From Paracoccaceae bacterium (GTDB lineage Bacteria > Pseudomonadota > Alphaproteobacteria > Rhodobacterales > Rhodobacteraceae), in assembly GCA_019454225.1 (NCBI GenBank), contig CP075370.1:4024001-4088000 (forward strand): DNA of 64,000 bases, in the 5' to 3' direction. Position numbers and translations under genes: made by a program. The notes beneath the pieces are model-generated. The model searched no databases, was not told where the DNA came from, and worked only from the letters and a program-made list of their open reading frames with translations. Positions 16,914 through 29,000 of this stretch are shown piece by piece (positions within the stretch are counted from its first letter, which is position 1; every line of letters starts with the position of its first letter).

Positions 16914-17892
16914 CCCGCACCTCTTCGAGGATCGAGCGGTCCCACAGGTCAGGCGTGACCGCATGGCCCAGCAGCGCAAGCGTCTGGATGTTGGCCGCGA
17001 CGGTTTCGTCGGTAAACCAGCCGAAGCCCATGGCATCGGTCAGGTCCGAGAACATCAGCGGCACCTGGCGCGCGGCCTGCAGTTCCTGCGTCGGCAGATC
17101 GAGGCCCTGATCGGGATGCAGGGCGACGGTCAGCGCGGCGGCGGCGGCAGGGTCGGCGCGATAGTCGGTCCAGCCGCGCAGCTCGCCCCGCATCAGCGCC
17201 ACCAGATCGGCGCGGCGGTTGGCCAGGCTGTCGTCGGTCGCGATATAGGTCTGGGAATGCAGGGCATAGCCGTGATCGGCCATCAGCATCACCTCGTTGG
17301 CGATGCCCCGCTGCGTCATGGCGACGGGCAGGTCGGTGGCCCAGCACAGCAGGCAGTCGACCTCGCCCGAGATCAGGGGGGCCGCGTCATAGAGCGTGGG
17401 GACGACGGCAATGCTGTTCACGTCGATCCCGTTCAGGGTGCAGAGCGCGGTCAGCACCGGCATGTTGGCAAGCGCCATGCCGATCCGCTTGCCCGGCAGG
17501 TCGGCGGGGCTGCGCACCGGATTGACCGGCAGCGATGCGATGGCGAAGGGGTTCTTCTGCATCGCCACGCCGATGATGCGGAAGGGCGCGCCCTGCGCCA
17601 CGGCCGCGGCGGTATAGTCGGCCGCCGATATGCCGACCAGGGCCTGCCCCGACACGACGGGCGGTTCCACGGGGGCATTGGGCCCGCCGGGGTTCAGCGC
17701 GACCTCCAGCCCGGCCTCGCGCCAGTAGCCCCGGTCGGCGGCGATATAGCTGCCGCCGAACTGCACCGAATGCAGCCAGGACAGTTGCAGCGCGACCCGC
17801 GTCTCGGCGCGCGCGGGGCGAACGAGTGCCCCGGCGCCGAACGCCGCGGTGGCGACCGACATGAGGCGGCGGCGGGTGAGGAGCGAGGTCAT
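16906..17892 (-). CDS. ABC transporter substrate-binding protein, NMT1/THI5-like
   Basis: A periplasmic protein of 328 residues. The N-terminus has a twin-arginine-like start (TRRRLMSVATAAFGAGAL) and a probable cut after RPARA. The mature part begins RVALQLSWLHSVQFGGSYIAADRGYW as in the NMT1/THI5-like group, which binds pyrimidine precursors of thiamine, riboflavin, nitrate or sulfonates. The ligand cannot be fixed from the sequence. No TPP element is visible in the 71 bases upstream, so thiamine control is not supported. It is the first gene of the ABC and glycosyltransferase operon. Confidence 0.85.
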   Translation of the reverse strand: MTSLLTRRRLMSVATAAFGAGALVRPARAETRVALQLSWLHSVQFGGSYIAADRGYWREAGLEVALNPGGPNAPVEPPVVSGQALVGISAADYTAAAVAQGAPFRIIGVAMQKNPFAIASLPVNPVRSPADLPGKRIGMALANMPVLTALCTLNGIDVNSIAVVPTLYDAAPLISGEVDCLLCWATDLPVAMTQRGIANEVMLMADHGYALHSQTYIATDDSLANRRADLVALMRGELRGWTDYRADPAAAAALTVALHPDQGLDLPTQELQAARQVPLMFSDLTDAMGFGWFTDETVAANIQTLALLGHAVTPDLWDRSILEEVRGA

Positions 17893-17963
17893 CGGCGGAA
17901 TTCTCCCTTTGCCGCGCAAGGGTAGCAGGCGGCGCGGCGTGTTCAATGGCAGTGCGGGTTGTG

Positions 17964-19559
17964 TCAGGGTGTCGTGAAGGCGGCAAGGAACCGGTCGCGG
18001 AAATCCGCCATCGGCCATCGCGGCGTATCGGGGCCCGGGATCAGGCCGGGCGTCAGGCCCCAGCCCGCCAGCGGGGCAAGCGCCTCGGGCGGCCCGATGA
18101 CATGCAGCGGAACATCGGGGCTGCCGGTCTGGCTGACGAAGGCGGCGGGGGGATGGTCGCCCAGGATCAGGATCAGCGGCGCATCTGCCCCGCCCTGCCG
18201 CGCCGCATCGGCAAGTGCGGCGGACAGCGCATAGTCGAGCGACTGGCGATACTGGTCGCGGATCCGGTCGGGATCGCGCCAGACCACCTCGGGCGGGTCA
18301 CCGGCGGCCATGGCATCGAATTCGGTGCCGTCGCCCACCGCGTCCCAGGGGATCAGGCGCGGCACCGGCACCCAGGGCGCATGCGACGAGATCAGCGCAA
18401 CCTGCGCAAAGACCGGGCGCGGATCGGGCGGCAGCCGATCCGGCCAGCGGGCCAGGGTGAACTGGTCGGGCATCGTGACCCAGTTGAACGGCAGCCCGCG
18501 ATACCCCATGGCATCCCGGTCAAGCAGCGTGTCGAAGCCCAGCCGCACGCCTTCGGGCCAGGCCCGGGTGATGGCGGGCGCCACGGCGACCGTGTGATAT
18601 CCGGCATCCTGCGCGAACTGCCACAGGGTGCGGCGCGGGCTGGCCACCAGGGCCGCATGGCGCGACAGGTCGTTTACCGTCAGGCCGGATGCCAGGGTCG
18701 CATGGGCAAGCCAGCTTTGCCCGCCCTCGATCGGCGATTGCAGCCAGAGCGTGCCTGCGGCCAGCCCGGCTGCCGACAATGCGGATCCGGCCCGCCGCAG
18801 GGTGGCGGTGTGCGTGGGGGCATAGAGCGGATTGTCGAAACTGCTGCGCGCGTAGCTTTCGACAAAGACGATGCGCAGCTCGCGCCCGCCGAGCCGGTCC
18901 AGAACGCCGGTGCGGGCAGCCCAGGGATCGCTGAGCGCGGCCTGCCGGAAGGCACGCAGGTCGGCAGCGGCGCGGCGGGCGTAAAGCGCATGTTCCACCC
19001 CGCTGCGCAGCGTGAAGGCGGCGCCCGGGGGGCGCTGCGGCAAGGTCCACAGCCGCATCGCCTGCCCCGCCTCGGCCAGCGCGACCACCCCGGCCAGCGC
19101 CGCCCCGATCCCCGCCGCCCGGGCCGCGGCACCGGGCAGCGACACGCGCGACCACAGGCGCAGCGACGCCCAGAGCAGCGCCACGAGGGCGGCAAGCCCC
19201 GCCGCCACCCCCGCCAGCAAAAGCGCGGCCGGACCGCCGCCCAGCATGCCGCGGGCAAGGTTCCATCCGGCGCCGACCAGCGGCCAGTCCGCCATTGGGT
19301 TCGACCGCCGGTCATAGGCCAGATGGGTGGCAATGTCGGCCGCCTTGAGCAGGGTCAGGACCACCAGAACCGCCGTCAGCACGATGCAGGCGATGCGGGC
19401 CGGCCGCCCCGGCGGCAGCGCCAGCAGCAGCAGCAGGATGACGGGCAGTTCCAGCGGGAACAGGAGCAGCGCGCGCAGCGTCAGGGCACCCGGGTGGTTG
19501 GGCAGGATCAGCACCAGATGCAGGAACACCGCCGCAGCGGCCAGTCGCGGCAGGATCAT
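17964..19559 (-). CDS. Membrane-anchored alkaline phosphatase-superfamily enzyme (sulfatase/phosphoglycerol transferase-like)
   Basis: A protein of 531 residues. Residues 1-165 contain about five membrane helices; residues 225-531 form a periplasmic hydrolase domain of the alkaline phosphatase superfamily. Candidate metal ligands are Glu234 (VFVES), His393 and the Asp468-His469 pair (LGDHPP), with Ser282 in GGQSW at the position of the nucleophile. The arrangement resembles LtaS/OpgB-type phosphoglycerol or phosphoethanolamine transferases. The start ATG overlaps the stop of the CDP-alcohol phosphatidyltransferase gene, so the two products probably act on the same lipid pathway. Substrate unknown. 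Confidence 0.8.
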   Translation of the reverse strand: MILPRLAAAAVFLHLVLILPNHPGALTLRALLLFPLELPVILLLLLALPPGRPARIACIVLTAVLVVLTLLKAADIATHLAYDRRSNPMADWPLVGAGWNLARGMLGGGPAALLLAGVAAGLAALVALLWASLRLWSRVSLPGAAARAAGIGAALAGVVALAEAGQAMRLWTLPQRPPGAAFTLRSGVEHALYARRAAADLRAFRQAALSDPWAARTGVLDRLGGRELRIVFVESYARSSFDNPLYAPTHTATLRRAGSALSAAGLAAGTLWLQSPIEGGQSWLAHATLASGLTVNDLSRHAALVASPRRTLWQFAQDAGYHTVAVAPAITRAWPEGVRLGFDTLLDRDAMGYRGLPFNWVTMPDQFTLARWPDRLPPDPRPVFAQVALISSHAPWVPVPRLIPWDAVGDGTEFDAMAAGDPPEVVWRDPDRIRDQYRQSLDYALSAALADAARQGGADAPLILILGDHPPAAFVSQTGSPDVPLHVIGPPEALAPLAGWGLTPGLIPGPDTPRWPMADFRDRFLAAFTTP

Positions 19560-20278
19560 CCCGCCCGCGCCCGCAGCCACAACAGATCGCGCCCGAATGA
19601 CCAGATGAGCAGCCCCGTCGCGCCGGCCCCGAGGGCGGTGGACAGGGGCGGCACCACCGGCGGGGCGATCAGCGCGGTCAGCACGGCGATCTGGATCACG
19701 CAGACCGTCTTGCGCGACCGGCGTTCGGGCAGCGCCCCGCCGAGCCAGGGCCAGACCGGCATCGCCGCCACCCAGCCATAGCGCATCATGCCGAGCGCCA
19801 GCACCCAGACCCCCGCCTTGCCCGAGACCAGGGCCAGCACCGCCAGCACCGCCGCCATCAGCGCGTCCGTCTCCATGTCGAAGCGTGCGCCGAAGGCTGT
19901 CGCCTCGCCCCGGCGCCGCGCGAGCCAGCCGTCGACCCCGTCGAGCGCCAGCGCCCCGAGCGCAAGCGCGACGAGCGCCCAGCCCGCCGCCTCGCGCCCC
20001 GACAATCCGCCGGGCATCAGGATCGGGGCGAGCATCAGGCAGGCGACGGCGGCGCGGCCGAGCGTGACGGCATTCGCCGCGCCAAGGTGCCGGGCCGATG
20101 CGGCCCGGGACAGGCTCCGCGCCACAAGGGCGGCGATCGTCAGAAAGGCCAGGGGCGGCGCAACGAGCGGCAGGCCGGTGCCGCCCGAGACCGCCCATCC
20201 GCCAAGCGCCAGAAGCCCGGCCCCGGCAAGGGACAGGGCGGTCAGCGATGCCGGTGGGGACGGGGCGGGCCTGATCAT
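19556..20278 (-). CDS. CDP-alcohol phosphatidyltransferase family protein
   Basis: A membrane protein of 240 residues with about six helices. The CDP-alcohol phosphatidyltransferase motif D-G-x2-A-R-x8-G-x3-D-x3-D is present in DGWLARRRGEATAFG and ARFDMETD at about residues 115-140. Such enzymes transfer a phosphoalcohol from a CDP-activated donor. The exact product cannot be told; it is longer than standard PgsA and lacks a clear match to PssA. It is first in a two-gene operon with the phosphatase-superfamily enzyme. Confidence 0.85.
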   Translation of the reverse strand: MIRPAPSPPASLTALSLAGAGLLALGGWAVSGGTGLPLVAPPLAFLTIAALVARSLSRAASARHLGAANAVTLGRAAVACLMLAPILMPGGLSGREAAGWALVALALGALALDGVDGWLARRRGEATAFGARFDMETDALMAAVLAVLALVSGKAGVWVLALGMMRYGWVAAMPVWPWLGGALPERRSRKTVCVIQIAVLTALIAPPVVPPLSTALGAGATGLLIWSFGRDLLWLRARAG

Positions 20279-20369
20279 GACCGGTTGATGAAGGATGCAG
20301 AGGTTTCGCTTGTCAATCGGCGGGGGGACCGTGCTAGATCACGAGATGCCGCTTGCCCGAGGCCGTGCC

Positions 20370-20912
20370 ATGCCCGCCGCCGCCTACCATCCTGCATCCC
20401 GCGCCCTGCACTGGCTGACCGTCCTTCTTGTTCTGTCGACGATCCCGGTCGGTGCGCTGATGGTGCAGGAAGGCTGGCCCCGCGCGGTGCAGGACCCGAT
20501 GTACATCTGGCACAAGAACGTCGGCGTGGTGATCCTGCTGGTCGTGCTGGCGCGGCTGGTGCTGCGCTGGCGCCATCCGCCGCCGCCGCTGCCCGCCAGC
20601 GTGCCGCCGGTCCAGGCCCGGGTGGCCGAGGCGGTGCACGGGCTGCTGTATCTGCTGCTGGTCGTGATGGCCGTGTCGGGCTACGTGCGGGTCGTCGCCG
20701 GGGGCTTTCCGCTGGAGTCGCTCGACGCCCTGGGGGTTCCGCGCATCGTGCCCCGCTCGGACGCGCTCGCCGGAACGGCGAAGGCGATCCACTGGTGGGT
20801 GCGCATCCCGCTGGTGCTGCTGATCCTGGCCCATGTCGGTGCGGCGGCCTTCCACGGCATCGTCCGGCGCGACGGGGTGTTCTCGCGGATGTGGCCGCAG
20901 CGCGGGGAATAG
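20370..20912 (+). CDS. Cytochrome b561 family protein
   Basis: A four-helix membrane cytochrome of 180 residues. Haem-ligand histidines are seen at YHPASRALHW in helix 1, IWHKNVG before helix 2, AVHGLLY in helix 3 and AKAIHWWVRIP and LAHVGAAAFHG in helix 4. Proteins of this family move electrons from quinol to periplasmic acceptors or scavenge superoxide. The ATG at 20370, preceded by GAGG, gives the family N-terminus; an ATG at 20346 is possible. The gene stands alone between the lipid pair and parC. Confidence 0.87.
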   Translation: MPAAAYHPASRALHWLTVLLVLSTIPVGALMVQEGWPRAVQDPMYIWHKNVGVVILLVVLARLVLRWRHPPPPLPASVPPVQARVAEAVHGLLYLLLVVMAVSGYVRVVAGGFPLESLDALGVPRIVPRSDALAGTAKAIHWWVRIPLVLLILAHVGAAAFHGIVRRDGVFSRMWPQRGE

Positions 20913-20917
20913 CCCGC

Positions 20918-23299
<2,382 letters not shown>

Positions 23300-23580
23300 G
23301 GCGGTGGTGTAAGGCGCGGGCGCGGACCGGTCCAGTGCGGATTGCGCGCCGCGGGCCCGGACCCCGCACCGCGGGCCCCGCGGCACGGTCCGGGGTCCGC
23401 TTCGGGAGGCCGTTCCGGGGCGGCCACCCGGCGGCGCGCCCCGGGGGGCGCACGGCGGGCATTCGGGGGTCCGCTCGGGGCATGCTCGGGGGGGGCCGTC
23501 GCAGCCTGCCGCTTTTTTGGCCCGCCGCGCCGCGAAAGCATGGTAAACGAACGGAAATCGTCCGGAATCGGTTGCCGCCC

Positions 23581-24078
23581 ATGGTCAGACTGCTCAGCCT
23601 TCTCGCCGCCGCGATGTTCCTGGTCCTGCTGATCGGGGGCCGCGACCACGGCCAGGCGCGCTTCGGCCTGGCCGGGCATTACGCCCCCGAGGCCTATGCC
23701 GACCTGCCCCCCGCACGCCCCGCCCCCGCCGCCGTCCCCGCAGCCCGCGCCCCCGAACCGGCGCCCGGCCGCCTCGCCGCAAGCCTCACCCCCGCAAGCT
23801 TCACCCCCGCCACACCGCCCGCCGCCACACCCCCGGCAGCCGCACCCGCCGCCACCGCGCCCACCGCCGACCCCCTCCCCCTCCGCTACGTCTCCGCAAA
23901 CGCCGTCAACGTCCGCCAGGGACCCTCCACCACCGAACCCGTCATCGGACGCCTCACACGAAACGAGGCCGTAACCGTCGTCGAAAACCCCGAAAACGGA
24001 TGGGTCCTCATCAAGATCGAAGGCGACGGAATCCAGGGATACGTCGCTGAAAGACTCCTCTCAAAGCCACAGCCGTGA
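23581..24078 (+). CDS. SH3-domain protein with signal anchor
   Basis: A protein of 165 residues. Residues 3-20 are a hydrophobic signal or anchor; residues 40-98 are a flexible Ala/Pro/Thr linker; residues 100-163 are a bacterial SH3b domain (YVSANAVNVRQGPSTTEPVIG, ending VAERLLS). Such periplasmic SH3 domains bind peptidoglycan or other wall material. The coding strand of the linker and domain is unusually C-rich compared with neighbours. The ATG at 23581 follows a 280-base non-coding GC-rich stretch with several dyads shared with divergent parC. Confidence 0.82.
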   Translation: MVRLLSLLAAAMFLVLLIGGRDHGQARFGLAGHYAPEAYADLPPARPAPAAVPAARAPEPAPGRLAASLTPASFTPATPPAATPPAAAPAATAPTADPLPLRYVSANAVNVRQGPSTTEPVIGRLTRNEAVTVVENPENGWVLIKIEGDGIQGYVAERLLSKPQP

Positions 24079-24115
24079 TGCCTGATCTCCGTCCGCCGAA
24101 GACGGGACGATTGCC

Positions 24116-24574
24116 CTAGACGGCGCGTTCGAAGGTGAGCGAGGTCGGCCGGTCATGGCCCGGGTGCGCGCTCGCGGTGGTCTGCTGAAAGCCCAGGGCG
24201 CGGAAGGTCGCGTGGTTCTCGACCAGTTCCACCCGGGTCTGCAGGCGCAGGCGCGGCAATCCCAGGGCGCGCGCCCGGAGGGCGGCCAGGCCGATCAACT
24301 GGCGGGCGAGGCCGCGCCGCTGAACAGCCGGATCGACGGCAAGCTTGTGCAGATACAGGGCATCGGGCTCTGGCGTGAGGAAGATGCAGGCCACCGCGGG
24401 CTGTCCGACCACCCAGACCTCGCCGTCCCTGGCCTGCCGGGCGATGTCGGTGGCGGTCAGGCGATGCATGGACGAGGGCGGGTCGATCCGGCCCTCCATC
24501 CCGGCGAAGGCCCGGCGGATCAGGGACAGGAGGGCGGGCCAGTCATGCGGATCGGTCGCGCGTTCGGGGGTCAT
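24116..24574 (-). CDS. GNAT-family N-acetyltransferase
   Basis: A small acetyltransferase of 152 residues. The acetyl-CoA loop is VDPAVQRRGLARQLI at about residues 80-94, preceded by the LYLHKLAV strand, and the C-terminal half has NHATFRALGF, all standard for GNAT proteins. The acceptor is unknown. It stands alone between the SH3 protein gene and a terminator that serves the next gene. Confidence 0.85.
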   Translation of the reverse strand: MTPERATDPHDWPALLSLIRRAFAGMEGRIDPPSSMHRLTATDIARQARDGEVWVVGQPAVACIFLTPEPDALYLHKLAVDPAVQRRGLARQLIGLAALRARALGLPRLRLQTRVELVENHATFRALGFQQTTASAHPGHDRPTSLTFERAV

Positions 24575-24604
24575 GGCGCCATGAAAGCGCGGCAGGGGCG
24601 GCAG

Positions 24605-24633
24605 GACAAGGGGCGGGCCCTGCGGCCCGCCCC
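24605..24633 (-). terminator. Terminator after the TsoY-like gene
   Basis: GGGGCGGGC (24610-24618) pairs perfectly with GCCCGCCCC (24625-24633) across a six-base loop; on the minus strand the stem is followed by TTGTCC. It lies eight bases after the stop of the gene ending at 24641. Confidence 0.65.
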
Positions 24634-24640
24634 GTCGGGA

Positions 24641-25852
24641 TCACTCCGCAGCCACCGCATGCGCGGCCGGCGCGGGGCGGAAGTGGCGGCGGTTCAGCAC
24701 CAGCACCAGGGCGATCATCGCGATCTGGAAGGCCAGGGCGATGCCGGAGAGCACCCAGTAGGCCGCCCCGAACTTGGCGATCACGCCCGCCCCGACCAGG
24801 CCCTTGTTGATCCAGAACTGCATCAGCACGCTGGCGGCGACGCCCGGGCAGACAAGGGCATAGGAGCCGACCGAGGTGTCCGCACCGGTCAGGAAGCGCG
24901 CGGCGTAGCCCTGCCGGGCAAGCACGGCGAGACCTGCGAGACCGAAGGCCAGTTGCACCGCGATCAGCCGGGTCAGCAGGACCAGGCTTTCGCCCGGTTC
25001 GGCGTGGACGCCGAAGTGGGTGTGCAGGCCATGGTCGAGGCGCAGCATCAGGATGCCCAGCACCGTGGCCAGGGGCACCACGATCAGCAGCGTGGGCGCG
25101 GTCTCGGCATTGGCGCCGTGCTGCAGCATCGATGCGATGCCCAGCACCACGGCAATCGCCGCGAGCGTCAGCGACAGGACAAGAAAGATCGTCGCCAGCA
25201 CGACCGAGACTGCGGCGGTTGCCGGGTTGGCCGACAGCGCGGCCGGGGCTGACAGGCCGACACCCACCATGGCAAGGGCGAAGGCAGGCAGAACCTGCGC
25301 GAAGGAGTTGTTCGCCGCCCAGTCGAAGCCGCCTTTCGTGGTGGCCCGGGCCAGGAACCGGCCGATCTGGCGCAGGGCAAGGATGCCGGTGGCCGCGAAG
25401 GCGGCCATGGCCAGCGGGAACAGCCATTCGACCACCCCCCAGAGGCCGGGCACGAAGACCATGCCCAGGATGAAGCCGACGTTGATCGACATGGCCAGGG
25501 CCAGTGGCAGCGCCGTCATCTGCGTCTCGGCATTCGATGACATCAGTCGCGCCTGCGCCTCGGTTCCCCGGAATCGCGACAGCTGGCCGAGGTTCCAGAT
25601 CAGCAGGCGGATGTTCAGGTACGCGAAGGCGGCGATGCCGAGGGCGGCCGCCACGATCATCGCGCGCATCGGGACGGACCCCGAAGCGAAGGCGCGCGCG
25701 ATGTCCTCATAGAGCGGAACGGGCTGCGCCGGATGCGGCACCCACATGTAGAGCCACATGAAGAACGTGGCGACCAGGCCACCGGCACCGACGGAGGCGA
25801 GGAAGTAGAGCGGCGACCAGCGGTCGGCGGGGCGGGCGGCAGGGGAGGGCAT
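24641..25852 (-). CDS. Polytopic membrane protein, possibly TsoY family
   Basis: A membrane protein of 403 residues with about ten hydrophobic segments, resembling the SLAC1/TehA architecture. The N-terminal SPLYFLASVGAGGLVATFF and the single late cysteine in SYALVCPGVAASVLMQF recall the TsoY (seleno)protein family, in which I recall selenocysteine at this kind of site; that assignment is from memory. The ATG at 25852 has GGAG six bases upstream; ATG 25864 and TTG 25867 lie ahead of it without a ribosome site. The promoter carries an ATTC-N8-GAAT dyad like that of sulfide-sensing SqrR/BigR repressors, so a role in sulfur anion transport is likely. Confidence 0.7.
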   Translation of the reverse strand: MPSPAARPADRWSPLYFLASVGAGGLVATFFMWLYMWVPHPAQPVPLYEDIARAFASGSVPMRAMIVAAALGIAAFAYLNIRLLIWNLGQLSRFRGTEAQARLMSSNAETQMTALPLALAMSINVGFILGMVFVPGLWGVVEWLFPLAMAAFAATGILALRQIGRFLARATTKGGFDWAANNSFAQVLPAFALAMVGVGLSAPAALSANPATAAVSVVLATIFLVLSLTLAAIAVVLGIASMLQHGANAETAPTLLIVVPLATVLGILMLRLDHGLHTHFGVHAEPGESLVLLTRLIAVQLAFGLAGLAVLARQGYAARFLTGADTSVGSYALVCPGVAASVLMQFWINKGLVGAGVIAKFGAAYWVLSGIALAFQIAMIALVLVLNRRHFRPAPAAHAVAAE

Positions 25853-25867
25853 GGCGATCTCCATCAA

Positions 25868-25908
25868 ATTCTGTAATCAGAATATGAACCAGACGGTTCA
25901 GATTGCAA
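25868..25908 (-). promoter_or_regulatory. Promoter with SqrR/BigR-like operator and a second dyad
   Basis: On the minus strand TTGCAA (25903-25908) and TATTCT (25879-25884) are spaced by 18 bases. The spacer holds a perfect dyad TGAACC-N4-GGTTCA (25885-25900). Overlapping the -10 box and the start site is ATTC-N8-GAAT (25868-25883), here extended to ATTCTG-N4-CAGAAT. That is the motif described for the sulfide-responsive ArsR-family repressor SqrR of Rhodobacter capsulatus and its relatives. The second dyad looks like a TetR-type site. Confidence 0.6.
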
Positions 25909-26062
25909 TGCCCTGGAAGCGGCTGCGGCGGCGTGCCGCAACGCGCGCCGCGATCCTCAACATCTTGGGGACAACTTGGCGCCCGAAACCAGATGGAGGG
26001 CAGAGTGGTTGACTCGCGCACGGGCCGGCCCGACGATGCAGGATCGAAGGGAGCCGAGCCCG

Positions 26063-29000
26063 ATGCGATTCACCCGCCTGCGCCTGAATGGCTTCAAGAG
26101 CTTCGTGGACCCCACGGACCTGATCATCCACGAGGGGCTGACGGGTGTGGTGGGGCCGAACGGCTGCGGCAAGTCGAACCTTCTGGAAGCGATGCGCTGG
26201 GTCATGGGCGAGAACCGGCCGACCGCGATGCGTGGCGGCGGAATGGAGGACGTGATCTTTGCCGGGGCGGCCACGCGGCCCGCGCGCGCCTTCGCCGAGG
26301 TGGCCCTGGTCATCGACAATGGCGAACGGCTGGCGCCTGCCGGTTTCAACGACCAGGACCAGATCGAGATCGTACGGCGGATCACCCGGGATGCCGGCTC
26401 TGCCTATCGCGCCAACGGCAAGGAAGTGCGGGCGCGTGACGTGCAGATGCTGTTCGCCGATGCCTCGACCGGGGCGCATTCGCCGGCCCTGGTGCGGCAG
26501 GGCCAGATTGCCGAGCTGATTTCGGCCAAGCCCAAGTCCCGGCGGCGCATCCTGGAAGAGGCAGCGGGCATCTCGGGGCTCTATGCCCGCAGGCACGAGG
26601 CGGAACTGCGGCTGTCCGCCACCGAGACCAACCTGGCACGGGTGGATGACGTGCTGGGCGCGCTGTCGGAACAGATCGCGACCCTGACCCGGCAGGCCCG
26701 GCAGGCGGCGCGCTATCGCGAGATCGGTGAGGCGTTGCGGCGGGCCGAGGGGATGCTGCTGTACCGCCGGTTCCGCGAGGCCGATGCAGCCGTGGCCGAA
26801 GCCGAGGGCGGCCTGCGTGCGCGCCTTGTGGCGCTTGGCCAGGCCGAGACGGCGGCACGGGCGGCGATGGCGGCCCGCGAGGCGGCCGAAGATGCGCTGC
26901 CTCCGCGCCGCGAGGAAGAGGCGATCGCAGCAGCCGTGGTGCAGCGGCTGGTCGTGGCACGCGAGACGCTGGCCGCACAGGCCGCGCAGGCGCGGGCCGC
27001 CATCGAGGCGCTGCGCGGACGGATCGCCCAGCTTGACCGTGATGCCGATCGGGAATCCGGGCTGAACCGTGATGCGGGCGAGATGATCGCGCGGCTGGAA
27101 TGGGAGGCCGACGCGCTGACCCGGGCCGCCGAGGGCGAGGAGGAGCGGATCGCCGAGGCGGCCGAGATGGCGCGCGAGGCGGGCGCCGCCCTGGCCGAGG
27201 CGGAGGGCGGGCTTGCCCGGATGACCGAGGATGCCGCGCGGCTGGCCGCACGGCACCAGTCGGCCGCCCGCATGCTGTCGGACGTGCGGGCGACACTGGC
27301 GCGTGCCGAGACCGAGACGGCGCGGGCGGCCGAGGCGGAACGCGCCGCCGGCCTTGCGGTCGAGCGCGCGGCCGAGGCACAGGCCGAGGCGGTCGAGGCG
27401 CATGAGGCGGCCGTGGCCCTGGCCGAAGAGACCGAGATGGCCCTGGCCGAGGCAGAGGGCGCGCGGGCCGAAACGGCGGGCCGCGAGGCCGAGGCGCGCG
27501 CGGCCCGGTCGTCAGCCGAGGGCGAGGCGCAGGCGCTGCGGTCGGAAGTGGCGGCGCTTGCGCGGCTGGTGGCGCGCGAGGCGCAGGCTGGCCATCAGGT
27601 GATTGACGCGCTGTCCGTGGCACCCGGATACGAGGCAGCTCTGGGGGCCGCCCTCGCCGACGATCTTCGGGCGCCGGAAGTTCCGGGCGACGAACGGTCG
27701 GGCTGGGTGGCTCTGCCACCCTACGATGCGGCCCCGGACCTGCCCGAGGGGGCAGAACCGTTGGCCCGGCATGTGGCGGCCCCCGCCGTGCTGGCAAGGC
27801 GGCTTGCGCAGGTCGGGGTGGTGCCGCGCGGGCGCGGAGCGGCGATGCAGGCGGCGCTGCGCCCGGGCCAGCGGCTTGTGTCGGTGGACGGCGACCTGTG
27901 GCGTTGGGACGGGTTCCGCATCGCGGCAGAGGATGCCCCGTCGGCCGCAGCCGAGCGCCTGCGCCAGATGAACCGGCTGGTCGGGCTGAAGCGCGATCTC
28001 GAGGAGGTCGCGGCACGGGCCGCCGGGGCCGCGCAGGCGCATGAGACGCTGGCCCGCCGCATCGAGATGCTGGCGCAGGCCGAGAGGATGGCGCGCGAGG
28101 CGCGGCGCGGCGCGGATGCGCGGGTGGCCGAGGCGAACCGGGCCTTGGCGCGGTCCGAGGCCGACCGGTCGATTGCCGAAGGACGGCAGGAGGGCGCGCG
28201 GCTGGCCGTGGCCCGGTTCGGTGAAGAGGCCGAGGATGCCCGCGCAAGGCTGGACGAGGCGACGGCCGCTGCCGACGACCTGCCGCCGCTGGACGACGCG
28301 CGCGCCGGGGTCGAGGCCGCCAAGGCGACCGTCGAGGCCGCGCGGATCGCCATGATCGCGCGGCGCACCGCAGAAGGCGAGGCGCGGCGCGATGCCGAGG
28401 CCCGGCGCAAGCGGCGGCAGGATGTGGCGCGCGACCTGACGGGCTGGAAGGAACGGCTGGCCACCGCCGAAAGGCGCGCGCAGGAACTGGCCGATCGCCG
28501 GGCGGCCACGGTCGCGGAACTGGATGATGCCATGGCCGCCCCCGAGGAGATCGCGGCGAAGGCCGACGAGCTTGCCGATGCCATGGCCGATGCCGAGGCC
28601 CGGCGCGCCCGGGCTGCGGATGCGCTTGCCGAAGCAGAGGCCGCGTTGCGCATGGTGCAGACCGCCGAACGCGAGTCCGAGCGCGCCGCAGGCGAGGCGC
28701 GCGAGGGGCGCGCGCGCGCCGAGGCCCGGGTGGATGCAGCGCGCGAGGTCCGTGCGGCGGCGGGGCTGCGCATCCGCGAGGTCGCCGACATGACGGTGGA
28801 TCAGCTGCTGTCCAGCCTGCGCGCTGATCCCGACGCGATGCCGGATGCCGAAGCGCTCGAGATCGAGGTGGCGCGGCTGAAGCGGCAGCGCGAGGCCCTG
28901 GGCGCCGTGAACCTGCGGGCCGAGGAGGATCTGGCGCAGGTGGGGGCGGAACACGATACCCTGGCCACAGAAAAGACCGATCTGGAAGAGGCGGTGGCAA

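Noticed and set aside
14482-17925. A very long plus-strand open frame (over 1100 codons) across the ABC importer operon
   Set aside because: It lies antisense to four well-supported genes with ABC and glycosyltransferase motifs and has a low-complexity Gly/Arg/His composition, so it is a shadow of high GC content.
17893-17963. A possible TPP riboswitch before the NMT1-type binding protein
   Set aside because: Only 71 bases are available and the conserved CUGAGA core is absent, so the thiamine link stays unsupported.
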